Notes: generated by a model from the sequence alone, not told the origin. A stretch of DNA of 60,688 nucleotides from Acinetobacter lwoffii (GCA_013530545.1 SPVA01000074.1:1-60688); one strand, 5' to 3'; counted from the first letter of the stretch, positions 17,833-27,229 are shown. Program-made: numbers and translations.

Positions 17833-17988
17833 TTAATTCCATTGTTCTGCTAGACCCTGTAAGGAGTGAATCGCTTCAGCGACTGATTCCGCTTGCAGGG
17901 CATCATCTAATGCCACAATCAGGGCCTGTGATAATTGTAATTGTTCAATCTTATGAATTGTTTCAATTTTTCGTTTCTGGTCAGCCAT
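17833..17988 (-). CDS. Small conserved-looking hypothetical protein (51 aa)
   Basis: An open reading frame of 51 codons, MADQKRKIETIHKIEQLQ... ending ...SLQGLAEQWN. It has CAGGAG six bases before the ATG, a proper ribosome binding site. Composition (many Glu, Gln, Ala, Leu) suggests two amphipathic helices: residues 4-30 and 33-49. No motif recognised. It lies alone between the RcnB-like gene and the 127-aa unknown protein, on the same strand as both. The rest of the 602-bp spacer (17568-18169) holds the inverted repeat at 17630 and otherwise nothing I can name. Confidence 0.6.
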   Translation of the reverse strand: MADQKRKIETIHKIEQLQLSQALIVALDDALQAESVAEAIHSLQGLAEQWN

Positions 17989-18118
17989 GCTGTACTCCTG
18001 TCTGATCTATCTGGCGATATAAGAAGCATAGTTCATATAGATTTATTTGAAAAACCGTATAATTTTATAAAAATGATGTGAAAATTCGATTAATAAATTC
18101 TTTTTTTAAAAAAATCAG

Positions 18119-18150
18119 CTAAAAAAAGAGTACTTTTCAAAAGTACTCTC
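18119..18150 (-). terminator. Terminator of the 127-aa hypothetical gene
   Basis: GAGTACTTTT / AAAGTACTC stem; on the minus strand it is followed by seven T. Confidence 0.8.
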
Positions 18151-18169
18151 TCTATAAATTGCTTGGCTT

Positions 18170-18553
18170 TTAATAAGCGTAGTTCAGGTCAGTATAATCC
18201 ATTAGTGATTTATGTACATGTGCCTGGATAAAAGTACGTACATCTTCAGCGGTCATGGCTTTGCCCTGATTGCTGATGACATGTTCGATTTCTGGTTGTC
18301 CTTCAATCTTAATGCGATAAACAAAATGCTTGGCCAGACGATAACAATCGTCTAATTTTTCAATTCCGGTCACATAATAATAGGCATGTTCAAAATTCAG
18401 ATCCTGATGTGAAAATACAAATTGCTCGAACAATTTGAGTTTCTGAGCATTTTCGAGTGCTTTGATGTCATCCACGATACTGGCTTCATCAATCAGCAGC
18501 GACACCATGCCATCGTCTAAATGGGTCACCGTAATATTGTTTAATTCAGTCAT
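18170..18553 (-). CDS. Hypothetical cytoplasmic protein (127 aa)
   Basis: Not recognised. MTELNNITVTHLDDGMVSLL... has no signal peptide or membrane segment. It is acidic, with predicted alternating strands and helices: IVDDIKALENAQKLKLFEQFVF as helix, VYRIKIEGQPEIEHVIS as strand pair, AEDVRTFIQAHV as helix. It has its own terminator and stands between unrelated genes. Codon use resembles its neighbours. A real gene by its clean start, length and terminator, but function unknown. Confidence 0.75.
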   Translation of the reverse strand: MTELNNITVTHLDDGMVSLLIDEASIVDDIKALENAQKLKLFEQFVFSHQDLNFEHAYYYVTGIEKLDDCYRLAKHFVYRIKIEGQPEIEHVISNQGKAMTAEDVRTFIQAHVHKSLMDYTDLNYAY

Positions 18554-18667
18554 GATGCACTCGAGTGAAATATAGTGGGGCTTAGTATGCTGTTATTTTA
18601 ATGAAACTCAATGCGAGCGGGGTGAACTTACTTAAGATTTATGCGCTGAATATGACTAAAAATGAAA

Positions 18668-18690
18668 TAAAAAGGGAGCGATTGCTCCCT
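18668..18690 (-). terminator. Terminator of the ubiG-mupP-yciK cluster
   Basis: GGGAGC / GCTCCC stem with GATT loop, followed on the minus strand by TTTTTATTT. Confidence 0.75.
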
Positions 18691-18709
18691 GAATGACAGA
18701 CAGAATAAT

Positions 18710-19456
18710 TTAATCCTGTGCATCAATACTCTGGCCATTCATATGCAGGCTGTCATTACCCATCAAATATAGATAAGCCGGCATGATTGAATCGGGGGTA
18801 GGCAGGGTTTTCGGATCTTCATTCGGATAGGCCTTGGCGCGCATGGCAGTCCGCGTTGCCCCGGGATTGATGCAGTTATAACGGATATTCGGATGTACCT
18901 GCTCTTTGGCAAATAACTGGCTTACCGCTTCAATAGCAATTTTAGAAACCGAATACGCACCCCAGCGTTCGCGGGCTTCGCGGCCTACACCTGAGCTGGC
19001 AAAAACCACAGAAGCATGTTCGGATTTGGATAATAACGGTAACAGCGCTTGGGTCATGACAAAGGGTGCACGCAGATTGACCGCCATCACATCATCCCAG
19101 ACATTGACCGGATAATCCGCCAAGGGAACCCGTTCGCCTAAAATGCCGGCATTGTGCAGAATGCCGTCCAGACGACCAAACTGACGGTCTAGCGTATCGA
19201 GCAAAAGCTCATAATCACGTTCTGACGCACTCGATAGTTGTAGCGGCAAGATGGCAGGTTGCGGCGCACCCAAACTTTCAATTTCATCATAAATGACTTC
19301 GAGTTTGTTTAAGGTACGCCCATGCAGCACCACAGTTGCGCCATGCAAGGCATAACTGATTGCTGCTGCACGTCCAATGCCATCGCCCGCACCTGTGATT
19401 AGGATGATACGATCCTTGAGCAGATCGGGGCGAGGTTGATATGCTGAATATTTCAT
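18710..19456 (-). CDS. yciK: Short-chain dehydrogenase/reductase, YciK family
   Basis: Rossmann-fold NAD(P)-dependent oxidoreductase of 248 aa. Cofactor motif TGAGDGIGRAAA is at residues ~21-32, NAG in LHNAGILGERV near 100, and catalytic Ser (ASSGVG) with YSVSK (~167-171). The N-terminus and the LADYPVNVWDDVMAVNLRAPF segment match YciK. Physiological substrate is unknown. Downstream of ubiG and mupP, the same order as in Pseudomonas, with a 39-bp gap. Confidence 0.88.
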   Translation of the reverse strand: MKYSAYQPRPDLLKDRIILITGAGDGIGRAAAISYALHGATVVLHGRTLNKLEVIYDEIESLGAPQPAILPLQLSSASERDYELLLDTLDRQFGRLDGILHNAGILGERVPLADYPVNVWDDVMAVNLRAPFVMTQALLPLLSKSEHASVVFASSGVGREARERWGAYSVSKIAIEAVSQLFAKEQVHPNIRYNCINPGATRTAMRAKAYPNEDPKTLPTPDSIMPAYLYLMGNDSLHMNGQSIDAQD

Positions 19457-19495
19457 TATCTACCTCCTCACTTCTTATTATTTAGTGTTAAGCGT

Positions 19496-20185
19496 TCAAG
19501 ATACCGCAGTATGCTGCTTCAGTACTAGTGTCTGAATCAATTGATGTAATTCTGTCACAGTATGCACGATATGGTCGGCCTGCCAGGCGTTTAAATCGTC
19601 TTTGTATTGCAACGGCAAATAACCATAAGCAGCCAGAATGGTCAGCATCTGGGCATGACGGCCGGCATCAATATCTCGGGGATGATCTCCGACATAGATA
19701 CAGTCTTCCGCGGCAAGATTCAGTTGCTTGGCTGCCAGATACATCGGTTCAGGATCGGGTTTGGTCCGAGTGACATCTTCCGGACATACCAGCACTGCGC
19801 AGCGTTCACTCAGGTTCAGCGCTTGCAGTAAAGCCTCGCTGAGCCAGCGCGGTTTATTGGTCACAATCCCCCAAGGAATGTCATTTTCCTCTAGCTGTTC
19901 AAGTAATGGATACATGCCATCAAACAGATCGGTATCGACCGCAATATCTGCGCCGTACATGTCCAGAAAGCGCTGACGGTGTTGCAGAAAGACCGGATCT
20001 TCTAGTTGCAGTTCCGGATAAACCAGTTTCACCATAGCGCGAGCGCCTTCGGAGACCTGGGTACGAATCAGCTCGGGTGCAACCAGTGGGCGGCCTTCTT
20101 CACGGCACATCTGCTGGATAATTCGGATAAAATCGGCAGCGGTATCAATCAGGGTTCCATCTAGGTCAAATAAAACGGCTTTCAT
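19496..20185 (-). CDS. mupP: HAD phosphatase, MupP-like (N-acetylmuramic acid 6-phosphate phosphatase)
   Basis: Haloacid-dehalogenase phosphatase of 229 aa. Nucleophile motif [10 protein letters not shown] (residues ~6-15), motif II VTNKPRW (~109-115), Lys in TKPDPEP and motif [14 protein letters not shown] are all present. Family members are often named Gph (phosphoglycolate phosphatase). Its place between ubiG and yciK is that of Pseudomonas MupP, which acts in the MurU peptidoglycan-recycling route used by Pseudomonas and Acinetobacter. It overlaps ubiG by 4 bp. Assignment to MupP over Gph rests on context. Confidence 0.8.
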   Translation of the reverse strand: MKAVLFDLDGTLIDTAADFIRIIQQMCREEGRPLVAPELIRTQVSEGARAMVKLVYPELQLEDPVFLQHRQRFLDMYGADIAVDTDLFDGMYPLLEQLEENDIPWGIVTNKPRWLSEALLQALNLSERCAVLVCPEDVTRTKPDPEPMYLAAKQLNLAAEDCIYVGDHPRDIDAGRHAQMLTILAAYGYLPLQYKDDLNAWQADHIVHTVTELHQLIQTLVLKQHTAVS

Positions 20186-20910
20186 GCTGTGGTCTCTGCT
20201 GCGCTATCTTTCACGGTATAAACCATGTAGTTCACATCAACATTCGGTGCCAGCCAATAACGCTTGGTCAGCGGATTATAGTGCAGACCGGTCATGTCTT
20301 TGAGCTTTAAACCAGCGTTACGAATATCATGTGCCAGTTCAGACGGCTTGATAAATTTGCTGTAATCATGGGTGCCTTTGGCCAGCATGCGCAAGACATA
20401 TTCTGCCCCGATAATCGCAAATAAATAGGACTTTGGATTACGGTTAATGGTCGAGAAGAATACATGACCACCTGGCTTGACCAGCTTGTGACAGGCCTGA
20501 ATAATCGATGCCGGATCTGGCACATGCTCTAGCATTTCCATGCAGGTCACGATGTCATATTGGCCAGCCTGTTCCTCTGCCAGTTGCTCAACCGGCACCT
20601 GACGATATTCAATATTGTTCACACCTTCCTGTTCGGCATGGATGCGTGCCACATTTAAAGGGGCTGCGCCCATATCAATCCCGAGTACATCGGCACCGCG
20701 TCGCGCCATGCTTTCGGCCAGAATACCGCCACCACAGCCGACATCCAGCACTTTTTTGCCGCTCAGGCCTCCGGCATGTTCATCAATCCAGTTTAAACGC
20801 AGTGGATTAATCATGTGCAAGGGGCGGAACTCGGAATGCTGATCCCACCATATAGCTGCAAATGCTTCAAACTTGGCAATTTCTTGTGGATCAACATTCA
20901 ATTGCGACAT
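20182..20910 (-). CDS. ubiG: Ubiquinone biosynthesis O-methyltransferase
   Basis: SAM-dependent methyltransferase doing both O-methylations in ubiquinone synthesis. The protein starts [22 protein letters not shown], and [24 protein letters not shown] is the SAM-binding motif I with acidic residue. Later are [12 protein letters not shown] and [20 protein letters not shown] before 20910 selects the ATG there over an in-frame GTG nine bases upstream. 242 aa is typical. First gene of the ubiG-mupP-yciK cluster, coupled to mupP by a 4-bp overlap. Confidence 0.95.
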   Translation of the reverse strand: MSQLNVDPQEIAKFEAFAAIWWDQHSEFRPLHMINPLRLNWIDEHAGGLSGKKVLDVGCGGGILAESMARRGADVLGIDMGAAPLNVARIHAEQEGVNNIEYRQVPVEQLAEEQAGQYDIVTCMEMLEHVPDPASIIQACHKLVKPGGHVFFSTINRNPKSYLFAIIGAEYVLRMLAKGTHDYSKFIKPSELAHDIRNAGLKLKDMTGLHYNPLTKRYWLAPNVDVNYMVYTVKDSAAETTA

Positions 20911-21137
20911 CGGTGTCACCTCAATCAGTCATGATTAGCTAAAAATATATATGTGCCGAATGGCCAGAGAAACTGATTTAAAACCTTGAAAATCAGTTCG
21001 ATGGTTTAGTGTAGCGATTCTGGCAGAAAAAGCGATAAAAGCAGCAAAAAAGTTCACAGAATGAAAACGAAACCGGCATAATTGATTTATAGTGAACACA
21101 TAAACTAAGCATAATGATTTAGAGGACGATAATCCGA

Positions 21138-21752
21138 ATGAAAAAATTCCTTTTAGGCACTGTTGCCGCATCTGTTTTGGCCTTTTCAGGCAATGCTATG
21201 GCCAATTTTGTGGCAGGTCAGGACTATCAGGTGGTTGCAAAACCAGTCAAAGTCGAAAAACCGGGCAGAATTGAGGTACGTGAATTCTTCTGGTACGGCT
21301 GTGGTCACTGTTTCGCGCTTGAACCACATATGCAGGGCTGGTTGAAAAAATTACCAAAAGATGTACGTTTTGTACGTACGCCGGCTGCAATGAATCCACT
21401 CTGGGAACAGGCAGCACGTGCTTATTATGTGTCTGAAGCATTGGGTGTGCGTCAAAAAGCACATTTACAATTATTCCATGATATTCATGACAAGCAACGT
21501 CCAATTTTAGAACAGGCACAACTGGCTAAGTTCTATACCCGCTATGGTATTTCTGAAGCAAAATTTAACAGCACCTATAAATCTTTCCCGATCACTTCGA
21601 AAATTGCCCAAGCCAAAAATCTGGCTGCTCAGTATCAGTTAAGTGGTGTTCCGGCAGTGACCGTGAATGGTAAATATATTGTGCAGGGTAATGATGCCAA
21701 AGTCATTCAGGTGGTGAATTACCTGATCGAGAAAGAGCGTAAAGCCAAATAA
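21138..21752 (+). CDS. dsbA: Periplasmic thiol:disulfide oxidoreductase DsbA
   Basis: Introduces disulfides into exported proteins. Signal peptide MKKFLLGTVAASVLAFSGNAMA; thioredoxin-like domain with the helical insert; active site FWYGCGHC (Cys55-Gly-His-Cys58); cis-proline loop SGVPAVTVNGKY. The active-site dipeptide is GH, as in PDI, rather than the PH usual in DsbA, which may change redox potential. 204 aa is normal. The partner DsbB gene is at 60049-60540. A strong terminator follows. Confidence 0.93.
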   Translation: MKKFLLGTVAASVLAFSGNAMANFVAGQDYQVVAKPVKVEKPGRIEVREFFWYGCGHCFALEPHMQGWLKKLPKDVRFVRTPAAMNPLWEQAARAYYVSEALGVRQKAHLQLFHDIHDKQRPILEQAQLAKFYTRYGISEAKFNSTYKSFPITSKIAQAKNLAAQYQLSGVPAVTVNGKYIVQGNDAKVIQVVNYLIEKERKAK

Positions 21753-21775
21753 GTCTGAACTGACGATCAGTAAAA

Positions 21776-21804
21776 AAAACCTGCATCATGATGCAGGTTT
21801 TTTT
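21776..21804 (+). terminator. dsbA terminator
   Basis: AAAACCTGCATCATGATGCAGG-type palindrome (21779-21797 core) followed by a run of eight T. It also has an A run on the left, so it may serve the minus-strand regulator gene beyond it. Confidence 0.85.
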
Positions 21805-21807
21805 TAT

Positions 21808-22509
21808 TTAGACTGGAGGAATGACCGCTTCATTGAGCACAGGGCTTGCGGTTTCAACTGTTTCGGCAGGTCGCCGGTACCAGTGCAAAATGCCACGTAG
21901 CAAGAGCTGCATCTGTAGCACGCTTTGGGTTTTAAAGGCATTGGATTGAGCGCGGCGCAGCTCTGGATCAACCTGATGCTGCAGATGAATCCAGCCCATG
22001 GCCCAGTTCAGGGACAGTTCAATCAGCATCTGTGCCAGAGCCTGCAAGTCCTGTGATGCCTGAATATGTCGGGTAGATTGCATCTTGGCCAGTTCATGCA
22101 TGACATCTTCAGCCAGAAAATGAATTTCCCGTTCAATGCCGACACGTAACACGTCCGAACCGCCCCAACGTTCTGCCACAAAAAAAATCCAGGGTTCAGG
22201 ATGATATTCGACGGCCTGAAAGAAGAGCTCAAGCCCGGTGTGGGTTCGGGTATTCGGCTGATACAGATAAGCCTGCCCCAGCTGATTGAGTACGCCCTTG
22301 ATATGAATCGCAACCTGATCCAGCAATTCCAGACCCAACTGGTTCATATCCTGAAAGTGCCGATAGAACGCCGTTGGTACTACTCCGACTGCATTCGCGA
22401 CTTCACGTAGGCTGATCGTGCTGAAAGCGCGGCCCTGACTGCTGAATGCTAGTGTCGCATCGAGTAGTGCCTGATGACTTTGCTGCTTGCGATCTTCACG
22501 TAAGGACAT
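21808..22509 (-). CDS. TetR-family regulator, FabR-like
   Basis: N-terminal helix-turn-helix (residues ~10-55) SLREVANAVGVVPTAFYRHFQDMNQLGLELLD closely resembles FabR, the repressor of unsaturated fatty-acid synthesis, including LREVA...FYRHF. The C-terminal ligand domain is less conserved, with FFVAERWGGSDVLRVGIEREI fitting the same group. The frame is open to a GTG at 22527, but AGGA within that extension is the ribosome binding site for the ATG at 22509. Convergent with dsbA. Fatty-acid control is an inference from family. Confidence 0.75.
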   Translation of the reverse strand: MSLREDRKQQSHQALLDATLAFSSQGRAFSTISLREVANAVGVVPTAFYRHFQDMNQLGLELLDQVAIHIKGVLNQLGQAYLYQPNTRTHTGLELFFQAVEYHPEPWIFFVAERWGGSDVLRVGIEREIHFLAEDVMHELAKMQSTRHIQASQDLQALAQMLIELSLNWAMGWIHLQHQVDPELRRAQSNAFKTQSVLQMQLLLRGILHWYRRPAETVETASPVLNEAVIPPV

Positions 22510-22719
22510 AAATGGGTTTCCTGTCACTGCCTTCCCTCATAGGGAGTTTTAGTCTAGCAAAAATTAAATCAAATCGTAGTGCCACAGATCGGCAGAATTT
22601 TGACATCTCGTAGCGAGCTGATGCATTGATTTTGTAAATGAATCACCAGGCTGCCTAATCTTGGCAAAGGCTTCTGCTATACTGAGCCGCAATTATTTTG
22701 AACCCATACAGGACTTATT

Positions 22720-23436
22720 ATGCGTATCGACCAGCGAGCATTAGATCAATTACGTGAAGTGAAAATTACCCGTAACTATACACGTTATGCGGAAGGCTCT
22801 GTATTGGTTGAATTTGGTCATACCAAAGTACTCTGTACTGCCAGTGTGGATAGTTCTGTACCGCGTTTCCTCAAAGGTCAGGGCCAAGGCTGGGTGACTG
22901 CTGAATATGGCATGTTGCCACGTTCAACTCATACCCGTAGTGACCGTGAAGCGGCACGTGGCAAACAGAGTGGCCGTACCCAGGAGATTCAGCGTCTGAT
23001 TGGTCGTAGCTTGCGCTCAATGGTCGATCTGAAAAAGCTGGGTGAAAATACCATTACCATCGACTGTGATGTAATTCAGGCCGATGGCGGTACCCGTACT
23101 GCAGCGATTACCGGTGCTGCGGTGGCCTTGGTCGATGCCATGAACGTCTTGCTGGAAAGAAAAAAAATCAAACATGATCCATTAAAAGGTTTGGTGGCTG
23201 CGGTTTCTGTTGGTATTTTCAAAGATGAAGTTTTACTGGATCTTTGCTATGAAGAAGATTCAAACTGTCAAACCGATTTGAATGTGGTGATGACTCAGGC
23301 TGGTGAATTTATTGAAATTCAAGGTACTGCAGAAGACAAACCATTTACCCGCGCACAATCGAATGCCATGCTGGAAATGGCCGAGAAAGGCATCCAGGAA
23401 CTGGTGAAAAAACAGCAAGAAGCTTTAGGCTGGTAA
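22720..23436 (+). CDS. rph: Ribonuclease PH
   Basis: Phosphorolytic 3'-5' exoribonuclease that trims tRNA 3' ends. [33 protein letters not shown] is the family N-terminus. [32 protein letters not shown] holds the Arg-rich tRNA and phosphate contacts, and [18 protein letters not shown] the catalytic region with conserved Asp. 238 aa, full length. Separate terminator downstream. Confidence 0.97.
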   Translation: MRIDQRALDQLREVKITRNYTRYAEGSVLVEFGHTKVLCTASVDSSVPRFLKGQGQGWVTAEYGMLPRSTHTRSDREAARGKQSGRTQEIQRLIGRSLRSMVDLKKLGENTITIDCDVIQADGGTRTAAITGAAVALVDAMNVLLERKKIKHDPLKGLVAAVSVGIFKDEVLLDLCYEEDSNCQTDLNVVMTQAGEFIEIQGTAEDKPFTRAQSNAMLEMAEKGIQELVKKQQEALGW

Positions 23437-23452
23437 TCCATCCCATGCTGAG

Positions 23453-23478
23453 AAACGCATCTACGGATGCGTTTTTTT
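23453..23478 (+). terminator. rph terminator
   Basis: AACGCATC / GATGCGTT stem with a TACG tetraloop and a seven-T tail. Confidence 0.88.
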
Positions 23479-23617
23479 ATGCCTGAAATTCCAGCAATTA
23501 CTGTATGAAAAAACTGCATCACAAAGCTTCATCACAAAAATCCGACATGAATCGGCTATATCTGAACCGGTTTTGCATCGATATTGGATCAGGCGAGATC
23601 ACAATGAGGAATGCGAC

Positions 23618-23815
23618 ATGAAACAGTGGCTTTGTGCAATTTCATTGCTGGGCGTGTTTGGATTAACTGCCTGTGACTGGGGCAATAATCGTGAAGATGA
23701 CGAGCGTTCAGTATTAAATCAGGATCGTGATGAGGATAGCGGAAGATATAACGACCGTGATGGTGACGATGATGACCGCGATCGCCGAGGTAATCGGGAC
23801 GACGATGATGATTAA
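23618..23815 (+). CDS. Small Asp/Arg-rich lipoprotein
   Basis: A 65-aa protein with a lipoprotein signal, MKQWLCAISLLGVFGLTAC (lipobox LTAC). It is followed almost only by Asp, Arg, Asn, Gly and Glu, ending in a run of Asp. Such a low-complexity acidic tail suggests cation binding or an unfolded spacer in the envelope. GAGGA at 23605-23609 sets the start at 23618 rather than further upstream in the open frame. No family recognised. Confidence 0.65.
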   Translation: MKQWLCAISLLGVFGLTACDWGNNREDDERSVLNQDRDEDSGRYNDRDGDDDDRDRRGNRDDDDD

Positions 23816-23866
23816 GGTCTAAGATAGAAAATTGAGCAAAATATACGCAAAAAATTTTTCTAAAAA

Positions 23867-23890
23867 TAAAAAAAGGGTGCTTCGCACCCT
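23867..23890 (-). terminator. nadC terminator
   Basis: AGGGTGC / GCACCCT stem with a 3-base loop; on the minus strand it is followed by seven T. Confidence 0.85.
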
Positions 23891-23915
23891 CTACGGTCAT
23901 CTATCCCATTTAGGC

Positions 23916-24761
23916 TTAAGCATTGAAACGCATCGACAGATCAATGGCTTTGACATCTTTGGTCAATACACCCATAGAAATATAATCTACGCCGGTACTC
24001 GCGACTTCACGTAAATTATCAATCGTGATGTTGCCTGAGGCTTCCAGTTTGCAGCGACCGGCCACATGTTGCACCGCGTCGATCATCTGCTGCTGAGTGA
24101 AATTGTCTAGCATCACGATATCGGCATGGGCTTCGAGTGCCTGATTCAGCTCATCCCAAGTTTCCACTTCGACTTCAACTGGTTTGCCCGGCGCAATCTG
24201 ATGGGCCTTGGCAATCGCCTGGGTAATGCCACCCGCTGCCATAATATGATTTTCTTTAATCAAAAAGGCATCGAACAGGCCCAAACGATGGTTCTGACCA
24301 CCGCCAATGGCCACGGCATATTTTTGTGCAATACGCAGACCCGGAAGTGTTTTGCGGGTATCTAACAGTTTGGTATTTAAGCCTTGTAGCTCTTTGACAT
24401 AGTGGGCGGTTTTAGTCGCAACCGCAGACAGCGTTTGGACAAAGTTTAGCGCAGGGCGCTCCACGGTGAGTAGGCTACGTGCAGATCCGGCCAGTTTTAA
24501 AAATGCTTGATTGGCTTGAACATGATCGCCATCATTTTTCAGCCAGATCACTTCAACGCTCGGATCATAGGCCTGAATCAAGGCATTTACCCAAGGCTGA
24601 CCGGCCAAAACCATGTCTTCACGGCTAATGATGGTGGCAGTGGCCTGTTCATCTTCAGGAGTTAGCAGAGCAGTAATATCACCGTCACCGATATCTTCTG
24701 AAAGTGCTTGTTGAATATTGATCTGAATCGACTGGTCGAGCAAAGCTTGAGATATGCGCAT
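23916..24761 (-). CDS. nadC: Nicotinate-nucleotide pyrophosphorylase (quinolinate phosphoribosyltransferase)
   Basis: Converts quinolinate and PRPP to nicotinate mononucleotide, the last committed step of de novo NAD synthesis. ALSEDIGDGDITALL near the N-terminus, LNFVQTLSAVATKT, LLDTRKTLPGLRIAQKYAVAIGGGQNHRLGLFDAFLIKENHI and DYISMGVLTKDVKAIDLSMR are all diagnostic. 281 aa is standard. It is divergent from ampD, a conserved neighbourhood. The salvage genes pncA and pncB also lie in this window. Confidence 0.97.
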   Translation of the reverse strand: MRISQALLDQSIQINIQQALSEDIGDGDITALLTPEDEQATATIISREDMVLAGQPWVNALIQAYDPSVEVIWLKNDGDHVQANQAFLKLAGSARSLLTVERPALNFVQTLSAVATKTAHYVKELQGLNTKLLDTRKTLPGLRIAQKYAVAIGGGQNHRLGLFDAFLIKENHIMAAGGITQAIAKAHQIAPGKPVEVEVETWDELNQALEAHADIVMLDNFTQQQMIDAVQHVAGRCKLEASGNITIDNLREVASTGVDYISMGVLTKDVKAIDLSMRFNA

Positions 24762-24942
24762 GAGTATTTCCGTATCTTTTTTAAGCCGTGAAAATTGCGC
24801 CTTATCTTAGCACCGTTACATAAAAGATGAGCGATTTTTCATCCAGTTTGCCGGGATGAATTGAGATTTCTCCTTGAAAGTTTTAGCATGAAGTCGGCTG
24901 CAATGCTGATCTTGCAGATTTTATTTTGGGGAGAACGGTTTT

Positions 24943-25533
24943 ATGCAACAGGCAGCTGAGTTTCAGGTCACGGACGGGCAACTAATCGGTGCACGTCAAA
25001 TCCCGTCTCCCAATTTTAATCAGCGGCCAGAACAGACCGAGATTCAATTGCTGGTGATTCACAATATCAGCCTGCCACCTTCACAGTTTGGCGGCGGTTA
25101 TATTGAGCAGTTTTTTCAGAATCAGCTGGACTGGTCGGTACATCCCTATTTTCAAACCATTGAAGGAATGCAGGTGTCGACCCATTTGCTGATTTTACGA
25201 TCTGGCGAAGTACTGCAATTTGTCAATTTTAATGACCGTGCCTGGCATGCCGGCCGCTCGACCTATTTGGGCAAAAAAGAATGTAATGATTATTCGATCG
25301 GGATTGAGCTGGAAGGCAGTGATGACTTGCCTTTTGAAACTGAACAATATCAGGCCTTGGTGAAAGTCACGGCCTGTCTGCAACAGCATTATTCTAAGAT
25401 TCAGCAGCATATTGCCGGGCATTCGGATATTGCACCGGGCCGTAAGACCGATCCGGGACCGTATTTTAACTGGGCTGATTTTCGTACACAGTTACAGCAT
25501 TATAAAAACACCTCAAGCTCGCTTGAGCGATGA
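24943..25533 (+). CDS. ampD: 1,6-anhydro-N-acetylmuramyl-L-alanine amidase AmpD
   Basis: Cytoplasmic zinc amidase of peptidoglycan recycling that cleaves anhydro-muropeptides; its loss commonly raises AmpC beta-lactamase. N-acetylmuramoyl-L-alanine amidase type 2 fold: zinc ligands in LLVIHNISLPP and in GHSDIAPGRKTDPG (His and Asp). FNDRAWHAGRSTYLGKKECNDYSIGIELEG is the substrate region. GGGGAG precedes the ATG. 196 aa fits. murJ follows 69 bp downstream on the same strand. Confidence 0.96.
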   Translation: MQQAAEFQVTDGQLIGARQIPSPNFNQRPEQTEIQLLVIHNISLPPSQFGGGYIEQFFQNQLDWSVHPYFQTIEGMQVSTHLLILRSGEVLQFVNFNDRAWHAGRSTYLGKKECNDYSIGIELEGSDDLPFETEQYQALVKVTACLQQHYSKIQQHIAGHSDIAPGRKTDPGPYFNWADFRTQLQHYKNTSSSLER

Positions 25534-25602
25534 AATTAAGCAATGAACTTCTGACAAAAGTTTCATTACAATAGCCACAAATTTATACATTAGGTGAATA
25601 GG

Positions 25603-27144
25603 ATGGCGCTTTGGCGTTCGACCGTCATTGTAAGTGCGATGACCATGTTGTCACGCGTACTGGGATTGGTTCGAGATATTGTTTTACTGAATGTCTTTGG
25701 TGCTGGTAAAGACTTCGATACCTTCGTAGTCGCATTTCGTATTCCAAACTTTTTCAGGCGTTTATTTGCCGAAGGCGCATTTTCACAGGCGTTTATTCCG
25801 GTACTGACCGAATATAAAACCAGTCGCACGCATACCGAAGTCCAGATCTTGATTAGCCGAGTGTTTGGCTGTCTGGCGACGGTCATGACGACGTTGACCA
25901 TGGTCGCGATCATTGCTGCGCCATTGATCATGTATATCTATGCGCCCGGTTTCCATAGCGATCCTGAAAAGTTCGCTCTGGCGACCAACATGTTCCGCCT
26001 GACCATTCCTTATTTGCTGTTCATGTCACTGACGGCTTTTGCCAGCAGTATTCTGAACAGTTATGGCTCTTTTAGCACGCCAGCATTTGCACCGGTCTTG
26101 CTGAATGTGGCGATGATTGCCGGAGCGCTCTGGCTTACGCCTTATATGGCCGAGCCGATTATGGCGCTGGGCTGGGCTGTGATCATTGCTGGTATTTTAC
26201 AGCTGGCCATCCAGATTCCGGAATTGTGGCGTAAAAACTTGCTGATTCCACCGAAAATTGACTTCAAGCATGAAGGCGTAGATCGCATCATGAAGTTGAT
26301 GCTGCCGGCATTATTTGGTGTATCTGTCACGCAAATTAACCTGCTATTAAATACCATTTGGGCCTCATTCATGCAGGATGGTTCGGTGTCTTGGTTGTAT
26401 AGTGCCGAGCGTATGACTGAATTGCCACTAGGACTCATTGGTGTTGCAATTGGTACTGTGATTCTGCCGTCCTTATCAGCACGACATACTGAACAGAATC
26501 CGGAAAAATTCCGTGGCATGATGGACTGGGCAGCCAAAGTCATTGTGATGGCTGGTCTACCCGCCAGTATTGCGCTGTTTATGCTGTCGACTCCGATTAT
26601 TCAGGCCCTGTTTGAACGTGGTCAGTTCACCTTTGAAGATACCCAGATGACGGCATTGGCACTGCAATGTATGAGCGGTGGTGTGATTGCCTTTATGTTG
26701 ATTAAAGTCTTTGCACCCGGTTTTTATGCAAAGCAGGATACCAGAACCCCGGTGCGGGTCGGTCTGATGGCTGTGGCGGCCAATGCGATTCTGAACGTGA
26801 TCTTTATCGGTTTCTTCAAGCTGATTGACTGGGAAGCAGAGCATATGGCCCTTGCGTTGGCATCGACGGGTTCAGCCATGGTCAATGCCGGTTTGCTTTA
26901 TTATTATCTGCATAAGCGTGATATTTTCCGTTTTGGTTCGCACTGGAAAAAAATCTTCCTGCAATTCATGTTTGCCAATGTGGTGATGATTGCGGCTCTG
27001 GCCTATGCCCTAAGCTGGTATAACGCAGATGTATCACAATGGATGCGTGTTTTAGAAGTATTGATCTTATGTGTTGTGGGTGTGGTGGCGTACGTTGCAG
27101 CCTTGCTGGTAGCGGGTTTTAGACCACGTCATTTAAAACCTTAA
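25603..27144 (+). CDS. murJ: Lipid II flippase MurJ
   Basis: Inner-membrane MOP-superfamily flippase for the peptidoglycan precursor lipid II. About 14 hydrophobic helices; N-terminal ALWRSTVIVSAMTMLSRVLGLVRDIVL with RVLGL...RD, and FFRRLFAEGAFSQAFIPV, the conserved central Arg/Glu segment. AGGTGA just upstream picks the ATG at 25603 over an in-frame GTG nine bases earlier. 513 aa is standard. Downstream of ampD, so recycling and precursor export sit together. Confidence 0.96.
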   Translation: MALWRSTVIVSAMTMLSRVLGLVRDIVLLNVFGAGKDFDTFVVAFRIPNFFRRLFAEGAFSQAFIPVLTEYKTSRTHTEVQILISRVFGCLATVMTTLTMVAIIAAPLIMYIYAPGFHSDPEKFALATNMFRLTIPYLLFMSLTAFASSILNSYGSFSTPAFAPVLLNVAMIAGALWLTPYMAEPIMALGWAVIIAGILQLAIQIPELWRKNLLIPPKIDFKHEGVDRIMKLMLPALFGVSVTQINLLLNTIWASFMQDGSVSWLYSAERMTELPLGLIGVAIGTVILPSLSARHTEQNPEKFRGMMDWAAKVIVMAGLPASIALFMLSTPIIQALFERGQFTFEDTQMTALALQCMSGGVIAFMLIKVFAPGFYAKQDTRTPVRVGLMAVAANAILNVIFIGFFKLIDWEAEHMALALASTGSAMVNAGLLYYYLHKRDIFRFGSHWKKIFLQFMFANVVMIAALAYALSWYNADVSQWMRVLEVLILCVVGVVAYVAALLVAGFRPRHLKP

Positions 27145-27197
27145 GTTCATATTGAAAGAAGTATTTTTGATCAAAATAGATCATTAAAATACCCATA

Positions 27198-27229
27198 AAA
27201 AAACAAGAGCCAGAAGGCTCTTGTTTTTT
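27198..27229. terminator. Bidirectional terminator between murJ and the DUF1328 gene
   Basis: AAAAAACAAGAGCC / GGCTCTTGTTTTTT with an AGAA loop; usable from both sides. Confidence 0.88.

Noticed and set aside
20935..21171. 78-codon minus-strand frame upstream of dsbA
   Set aside because: Covers the dsbA promoter and start on the opposite strand, and lacks protein features.
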